From Mycobacterium sp. (GTDB lineage: Bacteria > Actinomycetota > Actinomycetes > Mycobacteriales > Mycobacteriaceae), in NCBI RefSeq assembly GCF_025933915.1, contig NZ_JAICZA010000038.1:1-33686 (forward strand): a stretch of 33,686 nt of DNA, read 5' to 3'. Below the pieces are notes generated by a model that was not told the origin of the DNA, searched no databases, and worked only from the letters and a program-made list of their open reading frames with translations. Below are positions 8,874 to 19,084 of this stretch, in pieces. Numbering within the stretch: position 1 is the stretch's first letter; the number at the start of each line of letters is the position of its first letter. Made by a program: the position numbers and the translations under genes.

Positions 8874-8906
8874 ACCGAATGTTCGCCGACGCCGGACCGA
8901 ATGTTC
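8874..8906. repeat. Two 11-bp direct repeats, 22 bp apart
   Basis: ACCGAATGTTC occurs at 8874-8884 and again at 8896-8906, both exact. The centre-to-centre distance of 22 bp is about two helical turns. The pair lies between the lysX stop and the start of the esterase gene, 35-67 bp before its ATG, where an activator or response regulator would bind. No known mycobacterial box is recognised. Confidence 0.5.
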
Positions 8907-8916
8907 CCGGCCTCGA

Positions 8917-11900
8917 CTAATGCGGTTTGGCCAGCGGAAACGGCAGCGTCTCGCGGATGCTGCGGCCCGTTATGAGCATGACGAGGCGATCGACACCCAT
9001 CCCGAGCCCGCCGGTGGGCGGCATCGCGTATTCCATCGCTTGCAGGAAGTCCTCGTCGAGCTCCATCGCCTCGGGATCCCCGCCGGCGGCCAGCAGCGAC
9101 TGCTCCTGCAGGCGGCGGCGCTGTTCCACCGGATCGGTGAGCTCGCTGTAGGCGGTGGCCAGCTCGACACCCCACGCCACCAGGTCCCATCGCTCGGCGA
9201 CCCCCGGTTGGCTGCGGTGCGGCCGGGTCAGCGGCGACACCGACGTCGGAAAGTCGATATAGAAGGTCGGCGCCTTGGTCCGCTCCTCGACCAGGTGCTC
9301 ATACAGCTCCAGCACCACCGCGCCGGCATCCCAGTGCGCCCGATAAGGAATGTGCGCCGCGTCGGACAGCTTGCGCAGGACGGGCAGTGGTGTGGCGGGG
9401 TGGATGTGCTCGCCGAGCGCTTCGGATACGGCGTCGTACACGGTCTTGACCGCCCAGGCGCCGGAGATGTCGACAGGTTCCAGGCGGCCACCGGTGCCCT
9501 GGGCGCCGTCGCGTTGCCGCATCACCGTCTGCTCGCCGTGCGCGGCCTGGGCGGCGTTCTGGATCAGCTCACGACACCCGTCGATCCAAACCGTGTAATC
9601 GGCGTGTGCCTGGTAGGCCTCCAGCAAGGTGAACTCCGGGTTGTGGCTGAAATCGACGCCCTCGTTGCGGAACGCGCGGCCCAACTCGAAGACCCGCTCG
9701 ACGCCGCCGACGCACAACCGCTTGAGGTAGAGCTCCGGCGCGATGCGCAGGAACAGGTCCATGTCGTAGGTGTTGATGTGGGTGACGAACGGCCGGGCGG
9801 TGGCGCCGCCGTGGATCTGCTGCAGGATCGGGGTTTCGACTTCGATGAATCCCTTGGCGAACAGCGTCTGCCGGACCGAGCGCAACACCTCGCTGCGCGC
9901 CTTGATCACCTCACGCGACTCGGGATTGACCGCCAGGTCGACGTAGCGGGTCCGCACCCGGGCCTCCGGGTCGGTCAGCCCCTTCCACTTGTTGGGCAAC
10001 GGCCGCAAGCATTTACCGATCATCCGCCAGTCGCCGACGATCAGCGAGCGGGTTCCCTTCTTGGAGAAGCCCATGTGGCCGGAGACCTCGACCAGGTCGC
10101 CGAGGTCGATGGCCGCCGTGAAGTCGGCCGTTCGGCGGTGCTGCAACTGCGAATTGTCCAGCAGCACTTGTATTTCTCCGGACCAGTCACGCAGCTGGGC
10201 GAACAGCACTCCGCCGTAGTCGCGTATCCGCAGTATCCGGCCGGAGACCGTGATCGTTTCCCGGTCGTCCGCGTCGAGCGCCGCGGCGACGGTGTGGCTG
10301 GGCGGACGGCCCACCGGATACGCGTCGATACCCTTGTGCCGCAATACCTTCAGCTTGGCCAGACGCACCCGGACCTGTTCGGGCAGCCGCGCTCTCGCTT
10401 CTTCTTCGTCGGCCGACTCCTGGCGTTTCTGCAGCCCGCTGACGTCCGGCGCGCTCCCGTCGTGATGCAGCAGGCCGGACTCGGCCAGCCGGGCCGGGAC
10501 GGCCGGGTGATGACCGGTGTGCGGTTTGCGCCGGCCGAACGGCAAGACCAGGAAGCCCTCGGCGAGGGCCGAGGCGACGCCCACCCGCGGGATCAGGCGG
10601 GCATCCTCATAGCAGGCGTAGCGCGGCACCCAGTCGGGTTGGTATTTCATGTTGGAGCGATACAGCGTCTCCAGCTGCCACCACCGCGAGAAGAACAACA
10701 GGAACCCGCGCCACAGCCGGGCGACGGGACCGGCGCCGAGTTGGGCGCCCTGCTCGAATGCCGACCTGAACATCGCGAAATTCAGTGAAATACGGGTGAT
10801 GCCAAGGGTTTCCGCGTTGAGGGCGAGATCGCTGACCATCAGCTCGATGGTGCCGTTGGGGGAGTGCGGCGAACGGCGCATCAAGTCCAGGGACACGCCG
10901 GTGGTCCCCCACGGAACCAGCGACAGCATCGCGACGACGGCACCGTCTCGGTCCAGCGCTTCGACCAGCAGGCAGTCCCCGTCGGCGGGATCGCCGAGCC
11001 GGCCCAGCGCCATGGAAAAGCCGCGTTCGGTCTGAGTATCGCGCCACGCGTCCGCGCGGGTGATGGTGTCGGCCATCTCGCCGGGGTCGATGTCGCGGTG
11101 CCTTCGGATCCGCATGGTCAGACCCGCCCGCCGGGCCCGGGTCACGGCCTGGCGGACTCCGCGCATATCGGGACCGGACAGCTTGAAGTCGGCGGTTCGC
11201 AGGATGGCCTCGTCGCCGAGCTCCAGCGCGTTCAGGCCGGCTTCGCGATATGCCCGCGCACCCTGGGTGCTGGCGCCCATGACACCGGGAGCCCAGCCGT
11301 AGGTCTGGCACAGGCCCAGCCAGGCGTCGGCGGCCTGGGACCATGCCCTGGGGTCGCCGATCGGGTCGCCGCTGGCCAGGCAGACGCCGACTTCGACCCG
11401 GTAGGTGATGGCGGCGCGCCCGCTCTGGGCGAAGACCACGGACTTGTCGCGGCGGGTGGCGAAGTAGCCCAGGGAGTCGTTCTTGCCGTACAACTCGAGC
11501 AGCCCGCGGATGGCCGATTCGTCCTCGCCGGTGAGCGCGTTCTCCGCCCGCTGGGATTGAAAGAGCACGATGGTCGCCATGATCAGCGCGAGCGCGCCGA
11601 ACAGACCGAAGATCGCGTTGAGAAACACGTGTGGCCGTCCGCTGAACAGGTCCGGATCCGCGAGCGCGAATCCGACCACCCGGTTGGCCACGTAGGGCAG
11701 GCGGTCCTGGCGGGCCAGCGTTCCGGGGAACAACTCGACCAGGCCCCAGGACACCAGGATGCCCACCACATCCCCGGCCACCAGCACCCCGGCCGCTTTG
11801 ACCAGCGCACCTCTGCGGACCTTGGCCCAGAACTCGCGATAGGCCAGCACCAGCAGCACGATCGCGACGATGTGCAGGGCGAACCCGAGGTTCTCGCCGA

Positions 11901-12276
11901 AGATCTCGGCGGCGGTGTTGTCACCGGCGGCGATATCGGCGGCGTTAAGGGCCGCGGCGAGAATCATGTTGGCCAGCAACAGCAGCCAGGCGATCCGCTT
12001 ACGCGCGGTCAGGGCCGCGGCCAACAACGCCAATACGAACGACCACGCGATGCTGGTGTCGGGGAAGTTGAACAGATAGTCGTTGATGAACTCACGCGGG
12101 ACCCTGATCAGATAACGGATCAGCGGGGACACACTGCCCAGCAACGAAACGGTCGCGATGACACCTACCGTCCATCCGGCCGCTGCCGGCACCCAGCGAT
12201 ACCGCGAGTTCGACCGGCTACGAGGCACCAGGCGCGGCCCCGAACGAGGACCTGAACGAGGAGAAGCGAGTGTCAC
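8917..12276 (-). CDS. lysX: Lysyl-phosphatidylglycerol synthase/lysyl-tRNA synthetase
   Basis: Bifunctional LysX: it charges tRNA-Lys and transfers lysine to phosphatidylglycerol, giving a positively charged lipid linked to resistance to cationic peptides in M. tuberculosis. From N to C there are about six or seven membrane segments in the first quarter, an MprF-like DUF2156 transferase domain, an OB-fold anticodon domain ([20 protein letters not shown]), and a class II synthetase core with motif 2 ([14 protein letters not shown]) and motif 3 ([12 protein letters not shown]). The end, PFPLAKPH, is intact. I chose the GTG at 12276 (1119 residues) because a TATCCT box lies eight bases before it and similarity to other LysX proteins begins there. 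A GTG at 12414 would add 46 poorly conserved residues, and an in-frame TAG at 12430-12432 blocks anything longer. Confidence 0.93.
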   Translation of the reverse strand: MTLASPRSGPRSGPRLVPRSRSNSRYRWVPAAAGWTVGVIATVSLLGSVSPLIRYLIRVPREFINDYLFNFPDTSIAWSFVLALLAAALTARKRIAWLLLLANMILAAALNAADIAAGDNTAAEIFGENLGFALHIVAIVLLVLAYREFWAKVRRGALVKAAGVLVAGDVVGILVSWGLVELFPGTLARQDRLPYVANRVVGFALADPDLFSGRPHVFLNAIFGLFGALALIMATIVLFQSQRAENALTGEDESAIRGLLELYGKNDSLGYFATRRDKSVVFAQSGRAAITYRVEVGVCLASGDPIGDPRAWSQAADAWLGLCQTYGWAPGVMGASTQGARAYREAGLNALELGDEAILRTADFKLSGPDMRGVRQAVTRARRAGLTMRIRRHRDIDPGEMADTITRADAWRDTQTERGFSMALGRLGDPADGDCLLVEALDRDGAVVAMLSLVPWGTTGVSLDLMRRSPHSPNGTIELMVSDLALNAETLGITRISLNFAMFRSAFEQGAQLGAGPVARLWRGFLLFFSRWWQLETLYRSNMKYQPDWVPRYACYEDARLIPRVGVASALAEGFLVLPFGRRKPHTGHHPAVPARLAESGLLHHDGSAPDVSGLQKRQESADEEEARARLPEQVRVRLAKLKVLRHKGIDAYPVGRPPSHTVAAALDADDRETITVSGRILRIRDYGGVLFAQLRDWSGEIQVLLDNSQLQHRRTADFTAAIDLGDLVEVSGHMGFSKKGTRSLIVGDWRMIGKCLRPLPNKWKGLTDPEARVRTRYVDLAVNPESREVIKARSEVLRSVRQTLFAKGFIEVETPILQQIHGGATARPFVTHINTYDMDLFLRIAPELYLKRLCVGGVERVFELGRAFRNEGVDFSHNPEFTLLEAYQAHADYTVWIDGCRELIQNAAQAAHGEQTVMRQRDGAQGTGGRLEPVDISGAWAVKTVYDAVSEALGEHIHPATPLPVLRKLSDAAHIPYRAHWDAGAVVLELYEHLVEERTKAPTFYIDFPTSVSPLTRPHRSQPGVAERWDLVAWGVELATAYSELTDPVEQRRRLQEQSLLAAGGDPEAMELDEDFLQAMEYAMPPTGGLGMGVDRLVMLITGRSIRETLPFPLAKPH

Positions 12277-12284
12277 AGACCGCG

Positions 12285-12290
12285 AGGATA
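12285..12290 (-). promoter_or_regulatory. Candidate -10 box of lysX
   Basis: TATCCT on the minus strand is followed by eight bases and then the GTG at 12276. This is the spacing of a leaderless mycobacterial promoter, and no Shine-Dalgarno lies in between. It supports the downstream lysX start. Confidence 0.4.
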
Positions 12291-12422
12291 TTCCCTCAAT
12301 CCGTGAAACGCTTGCGGAAGCGCTCGAAGTGGCGGCCACGAGTTTGCCCGCGTTTTTCGGGCCCGGTCGAGGGGCACTGCGGCGCCGGCGTCCGGCCGAA
12401 GTGCTAAAGGGCACCTCAAGGC

Positions 12423-12431
12423 TGCTAAACT
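12423..12431 (+). promoter_or_regulatory. Extended -10 promoter of the infC operon
   Basis: TGCTAAACT is a TGN-extended -10 element (TAAACT at 12426-12431). The predicted transcript start is near 12438, giving a 5' leader of about 300 nt before infC. No good -35 box is seen, which fits an extended -10. The last two bases and the next A form, on the other strand, the TAG that closes the frame upstream of lysX. Confidence 0.5.
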
Positions 12432-12471
12432 AGCGCCTGCGACCATCCCGGCGAACGCCAGGAACAGTTAA

Positions 12472-12573
12472 GTGGAGTCCCACTCCCACCGCGAGCCGAC
12501 GAGATCTCTGTGCGGATCTTCGAAGGTTTGGCGGTCCGGTCACAGGCAATGTGTATGCCTGTTCCGCGTGTAG
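12472..12573 (+). CDS. 33-codon upstream ORF in the infC leader
   Basis: GTG start at 12472, preceded by AGGA at 12460-12463 (8-nt spacing), and TAG at 12571. The product would be 33 residues, rich in Arg and Ser, with three Cys, two of them close together (QCVCLF) near the end. Its last third spans a perfect hairpin (ACAGGCA at 12542-12548 with TGCCTGT at 12556-12562), and its stop lies just before a second GC-rich hairpin and the leader terminator. This layout suggests a leader peptide whose translation alters folding downstream. It could also be a chance frame; there is no direct evidence of translation. Confidence 0.35.
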   Translation: MESHSHREPTRSLCGSSKVWRSGHRQCVCLFRV

Positions 12574-12578
12574 CGCGG

Positions 12579-12602
12579 GCGGCCCGAGTAGCCCTCGGCC
12601 GC
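12579..12602 (+). promoter_or_regulatory. GC-rich hairpin in the infC leader
   Basis: GCGGCC plus GAG (one C bulged at 12585) pairs with CTC plus GGCCGC around the loop TAGCC. This gives about nine base pairs between the upstream ORF stop and the terminator, possibly part of an attenuation switch. Confidence 0.45.
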
Positions 12603-12618
12603 GATCGGTCGGCATTGG

Positions 12619-12642
12619 GCCCTGCTTGTGCAGGGCTTTTTT
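12619..12642 (+). terminator. Intrinsic terminator/attenuator before infC
   Basis: GCCCTGC (12619-12625), loop TTGT, GCAGGGC (12630-12636), then six T. This seven-bp perfect stem with a U tract is a textbook rho-independent terminator, uncommon in mycobacteria. It lies 94 bp before the infC start, inside the transcribed leader, so it would act as an attenuator rather than as the end of a gene. Confidence 0.75.
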
Positions 12643-12724
12643 GCTAGTGGTGTGGTGTCTCCGCCGCTGATTCCCGACCAACCCAGGCAACCGGTCGTCA
12701 TCGCAGGACAGACAGAAGCCCAAC

Positions 12725-12732
12725 AAGGGAGG
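12725..12732 (+). promoter_or_regulatory. Shine-Dalgarno that fixes the infC start
   Basis: AAGGGAGG is a strong ribosome binding site four bases before the ATC codon at 12737. No ATG, GTG or TTG in the infC frame lies within a normal distance of it. It therefore supports initiation at ATC. Confidence 0.7.
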
Positions 12733-12736
12733 CCCC

Positions 12737-13345
<609 letters not shown>

Positions 13346-13381
13346 CCCAACAGCGAGAACCGAGCGAGAACCAGAGGAAAC

Positions 13382-13576
13382 ATGCCCAAAGCCAAGACCC
13401 ACAGCGGGGCTTCAAAGCGCTTCCGGCGTACCGGAACCGGCAAGATCGTGCGGCAGAAGGCCAACCGCCGGCACCTGCTCGAGCACAAGCCGTCGAAACG
13501 AACCCGGCGGCTCGACGGCCGCACCGTGGTGTCGGCCAACGACACCCAGCGCATCAAGCGCCTGCTGAACGGCTGA
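13382..13576 (+). CDS. rpmI: 50S ribosomal protein L35
   Basis: A 64-residue basic protein with the L35 signature [20 protein letters not shown] and the central RRHLLEHK block. It is a structural component of the large ribosomal subunit. The ATG at 13382 is preceded by AGAGGAA. It lies 36 bp after infC and 88 bp before rplT, the order found across most bacteria. Confidence 0.98.
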   Translation: MPKAKTHSGASKRFRRTGTGKIVRQKANRRHLLEHKPSKRTRRLDGRTVVSANDTQRIKRLLNG

Positions 13577-13664
13577 CCACCGCGCCGGCCAGACCCGCAT
13601 CGCGAGCTGGCACGGCAGACCCATTTATCGACCCATGACGCATGAACGAGAGTAGGAATATCCA

Positions 13665-14060
13665 ATGGCACGCGTGAAGCGGGCGGTCAACGCCCACAAG
13701 AAGAGGCGCAGCATCCTGAAGGCCTCGAAGGGCTATCGCGGCCAGCGATCCCGGCTCTACCGCAAAGCCAAAGAGCAGCAGCTGCATTCGTTGCAATACG
13801 CGTACCGCGACCGGCGTGCCCGGAAGGGCGAGTTCCGCAAACTGTGGATCTCGCGCATCAACGCGGCGGCGCGGGCCAACGACATCACCTACAACCGGCT
13901 GATCCAGGGCCTCAAGGCTGCCGGTGTGGAGGTGGACCGCAAAAACCTGGCCGACATCGCGGTCGCCGACCCGGCCGCCTTCACCGCGCTGGTCGACATC
14001 GCGCGCGCGGCGCTGCCCGAGGACGTCAATGCCCCCTCGGATTCGGGGGAAGCCGCCTAA
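13665..14060 (+). CDS. rplT: 50S ribosomal protein L20
   Basis: A 131-residue L20. The long basic N-terminal helix ([31 protein letters not shown]) is needed early in 50S assembly, and the globular C-terminal half includes [21 protein letters not shown]20 represses this operon in Firmicutes and enterobacteria. No L20-binding leader of that type is obvious here, but the structured infC leader could serve. tsnR starts 30 bp downstream. Confidence 0.98.
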   Translation: MARVKRAVNAHKKRRSILKASKGYRGQRSRLYRKAKEQQLHSLQYAYRDRRARKGEFRKLWISRINAAARANDITYNRLIQGLKAAGVEVDRKNLADIAVADPAAFTALVDIARAALPEDVNAPSDSGEAA

Positions 14061-14090
14061 CCGGTCCGCACCGGCGAGGCGGACCGGCAG

Positions 14091-14882
14091 GTGCTGACCG
14101 AACGTTCGGCCAGGGTCGCGGCGGCGGTCAAACTTCATCGCCACGTCGGCCGCCGGCGGGCGAGCCGTTTTCTCGCCGAGGGCCCTAACCTGGTCGAGGC
14201 CGCCTCCCGTCGCGGCCTGGTCCGCGACGTCTTTGTCACCGAAGTCGCCCAGCAGCGCCATGCGTCGTTGCTGGCGGCCCTGGATTGCCCGGTCCACCCG
14301 GTCACCGAGCGCGCCGCCAAGGCCCTCTGCGATACCGTCACCCCGGCGGGGCTGGTCGCGGTGTGCGACCTGCCGGTCACCCGCCTCGACGACGTGCTGG
14401 CCGGTTCGCCCCAGCTGGTCGCGGTCGCCGTGGAGATCAGCGAGCCGGGCAACGCCGGCACCCTGATTCGACTGGCCGACGCGATGGGCGCGGCCGGCGT
14501 CGTCCTCGGCGGCCACAGCGTCGATCCGTACAACGGCAAGTGTCTGCGCGCCTCGGCCGGCAGCATCTTCTCGGTCCCGGTCGTCGCCGCCCCGGACGCC
14601 ATCGCCGCCGTCGACGCGCTGCGTGCCGCGGGTCTGCAGCTGCTCGCCACCACCGTGGACGGTGAGCAACGTCTGGACGAGGCCGGCGAACTGCTCGGCA
14701 AGCCGACCGCCTGGCTGTTCGGTCCCGAATCCCACGGCCTGCCAAGCGAAATCGCGGCCGGTGCCGACCACAGGCTGCGCATCCCGATGTCCGGCGGCGC
14801 CGAGAGCCTCAACGTGGCGTCGGCCGCGGCCGTCTGTCTGTATCAGAGCGCGCGGGCGCTGAACCTGCCTACGCGGCCTTGA
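14091..14882 (+). CDS. tsnR: SpoU/TrmH-family rRNA 2'-O-methyltransferase
   Basis: A 263-residue RNA ribose methyltransferase of the trefoil-knot SPOUT class. An N-terminal substrate-binding domain carries SRFLAEGPNLVEAA. The three SpoU motifs follow: motif 1 SEPGNAGTLIRLADAMGA, motif 2 WLFGPESHGLP and motif 3 IPMSGGAESLNVASAAAV. It matches M. tuberculosis Rv1644 (tsnR) in type and position; the name comes from the thiostrepton-resistance enzyme, but the exact rRNA site is not known from sequence. GTG start at 14091. Its stop overlaps the end of the convergent MpaB-like gene by 14 bp. Confidence 0.93.
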   Translation: MLTERSARVAAAVKLHRHVGRRRASRFLAEGPNLVEAASRRGLVRDVFVTEVAQQRHASLLAALDCPVHPVTERAAKALCDTVTPAGLVAVCDLPVTRLDDVLAGSPQLVAVAVEISEPGNAGTLIRLADAMGAAGVVLGGHSVDPYNGKCLRASAGSIFSVPVVAAPDAIAAVDALRAAGLQLLATTVDGEQRLDEAGELLGKPTAWLFGPESHGLPSEIAAGADHRLRIPMSGGAESLNVASAAAVCLYQSARALNLPTRP

Positions 14883-15936
14883 CGGGTCGCTTCAGGCGGC
14901 CCCGCCCGGCGCGCAGGCCGGCCAGCGACAACGTCGTGTGCACCAACGACCCGGCGCGCTCCAACAGCGCCCGGGCGGGTGGCAGGACGGGGTCGAACGG
15001 CAACTTGGGCGGCGGCGGAAAGTAATGCATCGGCAGTCCGCGCCGGTCGCGCGGCGGAGCCATGAACGGCGGGGCCTCGACCAGCGGCGCGTCGCTGGGC
15101 AGGCGTCCCTCGGCGCGGCGGTAGGCGGCCAGGGCACGCGGGTGCAGCCGGATCTCGTCGGGCACCGCCAGGAAGGCCAGCTCGACGATCTTGCCGAACA
15201 AGCGCAGCAACACCTCGTCGCCGGGCGTCCAATGCATTCCGGCCTTCTCGCGAACCGCGGGCTCGAAGAGTCCCGCCGCGATCCAGCGCTGACCGGCCAC
15301 CAGCGGCCGGAATATCTGATCCCAGACCGGTGTCGGCACCAACACGAATTTCGGCTTCGGGATACGCATTTGGAAGATGTCCAGCGTCGCCCGGTTGATC
15401 TCCAGGACCTCGCGACCGGTTCGCTGCCAGTACTCCTGGAATTCGTCCCACGATTCGGGCACCGGCCGCATGCTCATCCCATACATCCGGTACCACTGCA
15501 CGTGCTCGTCGAACAGTTGCCGCTTCTCGGCCTCGGTCAAGCCGCCACAGAAGTACTCGGCCACCTTGACGATCAGCATGAAGAACGTGGCGTGCGCCCA
15601 GTAGAAGGTGTCCGGATCGAGCGCGTGATAGCGGCGCCCCTGTGCGTCGACCCCTTTGATCGTGCGGTGGTAGCCCTTGATCTGCTGTCCGGTCTGGGCC
15701 GCCCGGTCGCCGTCGTAGACCACGCCCATGATCGGGTAGACCGACCGGGCCACCCGCTGCAGCGGCTCGCGCAGCAGGATCGAATGCGCCTCGACCGCGG
15801 CGCCGAGTTCGGGGTACATGTTCTGGATCGCCCCGATCCACACACCCATCATGCCGGTGCGCAGATCGCCAAAATACTTCCAGGTCAGGGAATCTGGTCC
15901 GAGCGGATCAGTGGATGTAGTCGATCTGCCAGTCAT
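14869..15936 (-). CDS. MpaB/DUF2236 oxygenase-like protein
   Basis: A 355-residue member of the DUF2236 family, related to latex-clearing protein and to MpaB of mycophenolic acid synthesis, both heme-dependent oxygenases. Visible family features are the N-terminal region with MGVVYDGDRAAQTGQQIKGY, then H-R-T-I-K-G, and YHALDPDTFYWAHATFF with histidines suited to heme ligation. No signal peptide or membrane helix is evident. It has the size and position of M. tuberculosis Rv1645c. An AGGAGG ribosome binding site at 15942-15947 supports the ATG at 15936. Its promoter region holds a perfect 16-bp palindrome. The substrate is unknown. Confidence 0.85.
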   Translation of the reverse strand: MTGRSTTSTDPLGPDSLTWKYFGDLRTGMMGVWIGAIQNMYPELGAAVEAHSILLREPLQRVARSVYPIMGVVYDGDRAAQTGQQIKGYHRTIKGVDAQGRRYHALDPDTFYWAHATFFMLIVKVAEYFCGGLTEAEKRQLFDEHVQWYRMYGMSMRPVPESWDEFQEYWQRTGREVLEINRATLDIFQMRIPKPKFVLVPTPVWDQIFRPLVAGQRWIAAGLFEPAVREKAGMHWTPGDEVLLRLFGKIVELAFLAVPDEIRLHPRALAAYRRAEGRLPSDAPLVEAPPFMAPPRDRRGLPMHYFPPPPKLPFDPVLPPARALLERAGSLVHTTLSLAGLRAGRGRLKRPVKAA

Positions 15937-15962
15937 CGCGGCCTCCTGAACCGATTGGCCTC

Positions 15963-15991
15963 ACGATAACTTTGACAACGCGCGTTGTCTA
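15963..15991 (-). promoter_or_regulatory. Promoter with perfect 16-bp palindromic operator
   Basis: GACAACGCGCGTTGTC at 15974-15989 is its own reverse complement over all 16 bases. On the minus strand it falls between TAGACA (15986-15991, a five-of-six -35) and TATCGT (15963-15968, -10), with a 17-bp spacer. A protein bound there would block RNA polymerase. The arm sequence is TetR-like in character, but no regulator gene lies next to it. Confidence 0.65.
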
Positions 15992-16109
15992 CGATTTCGG
16001 CGACGTGTCCGCACGGGAGTTATCGAGCTTCCACACCGATGTGGCACCGCCGTGATCAGGCGGTTGGTGCGACGTGCGACACACATCGCAGGACCCACCA
16101 GCACGGTCA

Positions 16110-16139
16110 TTGCCTGCCTTCGACGAAACCAAATAACCT
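16110..16139 (+). promoter_or_regulatory. Leaderless-type promoter of the adenylate cyclase
   Basis: TTGCCT (16110-16115), an 18-bp spacer and TAACCT (16134-16139) form a plausible promoter. The predicted transcript start, seven bases after the -10, is the G of the GTG at 16146. No Shine-Dalgarno is present, in line with a leaderless mRNA. Confidence 0.5.
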
Positions 16140-16145
16140 GGCCGG

Positions 16146-17066
16146 GTGGAACTCGGGCGTCGTGATCTGGACCCGGGCGAGCCCGAAGAATCCGCTGTGG
16201 CGCAATCCGCTCCGCGGCGTTCGCCGCTGTCGGTGCACAAGGCGACTCAGTGGCTGCACGGCCGCAATCACAGCCCCGGGGCGGTGGCCGTGATCCGGCG
16301 TGCACGGCGGCTGTTGCCCGGGGACCCGGAGTTCGGTGATCCGCTGTCCACCGCCGGCGACGGTGGTCCACGCGCCGCGGCGCGCGCGGCCGACCGGCTG
16401 CTGGGGGACCGCGACGCGGTATCGCGGGAGGTCAGCCTCGGGGTGCTGCAGGTGTGGCAGGCGCTGACCGAGGGGGTTTCCCGACGTCCCGCCAATCCCG
16501 AGGTGACGTTGGTCTTCACCGACCTGGTCGGCTTTTCGACGTGGTCCTTGCGGGCCGGCGACGACGCGGCCCTCACACTGCTACGCCAGGTGGCGCGGGC
16601 CCTCGAGCCGCCGCTGCTCGACGCCGGCGGGCACATCGTCAAAAGAATGGGCGACGGGCTCATGGCCGTGTTCGGCGATCCCATGGTCGCCGTGCGAGCC
16701 GTGCTGGCCGCCAAGGAAGCGGTGAATTCGGTCGAGGTTCAGGGCTACACACCGCGGATGCGCGTCGGAATCCACACCGGACGACCGCAGCGCCTGGCCG
16801 CGGATTGGCTCGGTGTGGATGTGAATGTCGCCGCACGAGTTATGGAACGGGCCACCAAAGGTGGAATCATGGTGTCGAGTTCAACGTTGGATCTCATACC
16901 GCAAAGCGAGTTGGATGCGTTGGGCGTCGAGGCCAAGCGCACCCGCAAACCGGTTTTCGGGCCGAAGCCCGCGGGCATGCCGGCAGATTTGGCGATATAT
17001 CGCCTCAGGACTTTTAGGGAGTTGTCAGGCTCTGATGACACGGCGGACACCAAACTGCAGCCATAA
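16146..17066 (+). CDS. Class III adenylate cyclase
   Basis: A 306-residue protein of the type of M. tuberculosis Rv1647. An N-terminal region of about 115 residues precedes the cyclase catalytic domain (about 118-285). The two metal aspartates are Asp126 (FTDLVGFS) and Asp170 (KRMGDG). The adenine-specifying Lys/Asp pair is likely Lys166 and Asp225, and the transition-state Asn/Arg pair is Asn227 and Arg231 (VDVNVAARV). All key residues are present, so it should make cAMP as a homodimer. There is no membrane segment. The gene starts at GTG 16146 and is followed 3 bp later by the rhomboid-like gene, so the two are probably co-transcribed. PE17, which lies upstream in M. tuberculosis, is absent. 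Confidence 0.92.
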   Translation: MELGRRDLDPGEPEESAVAQSAPRRSPLSVHKATQWLHGRNHSPGAVAVIRRARRLLPGDPEFGDPLSTAGDGGPRAAARAADRLLGDRDAVSREVSLGVLQVWQALTEGVSRRPANPEVTLVFTDLVGFSTWSLRAGDDAALTLLRQVARALEPPLLDAGGHIVKRMGDGLMAVFGDPMVAVRAVLAAKEAVNSVEVQGYTPRMRVGIHTGRPQRLAADWLGVDVNVAARVMERATKGGIMVSSSTLDLIPQSELDALGVEAKRTRKPVFGPKPAGMPADLAIYRLRTFRELSGSDDTADTKLQP

Positions 17067-17069
17067 TGG

Positions 17070-19083
<2,014 letters not shown>

Positions 19084-19084
<1 letters not shown>

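Noticed and set aside
12472..12573. Cysteine-responsive leader peptide of the type known in mycobacteria
   Set aside because: Those leader ORFs have runs of consecutive Cys codons near the stop. Here there are only three Cys, none adjacent, so I do not claim that mechanism although the leader itself remains of interest.
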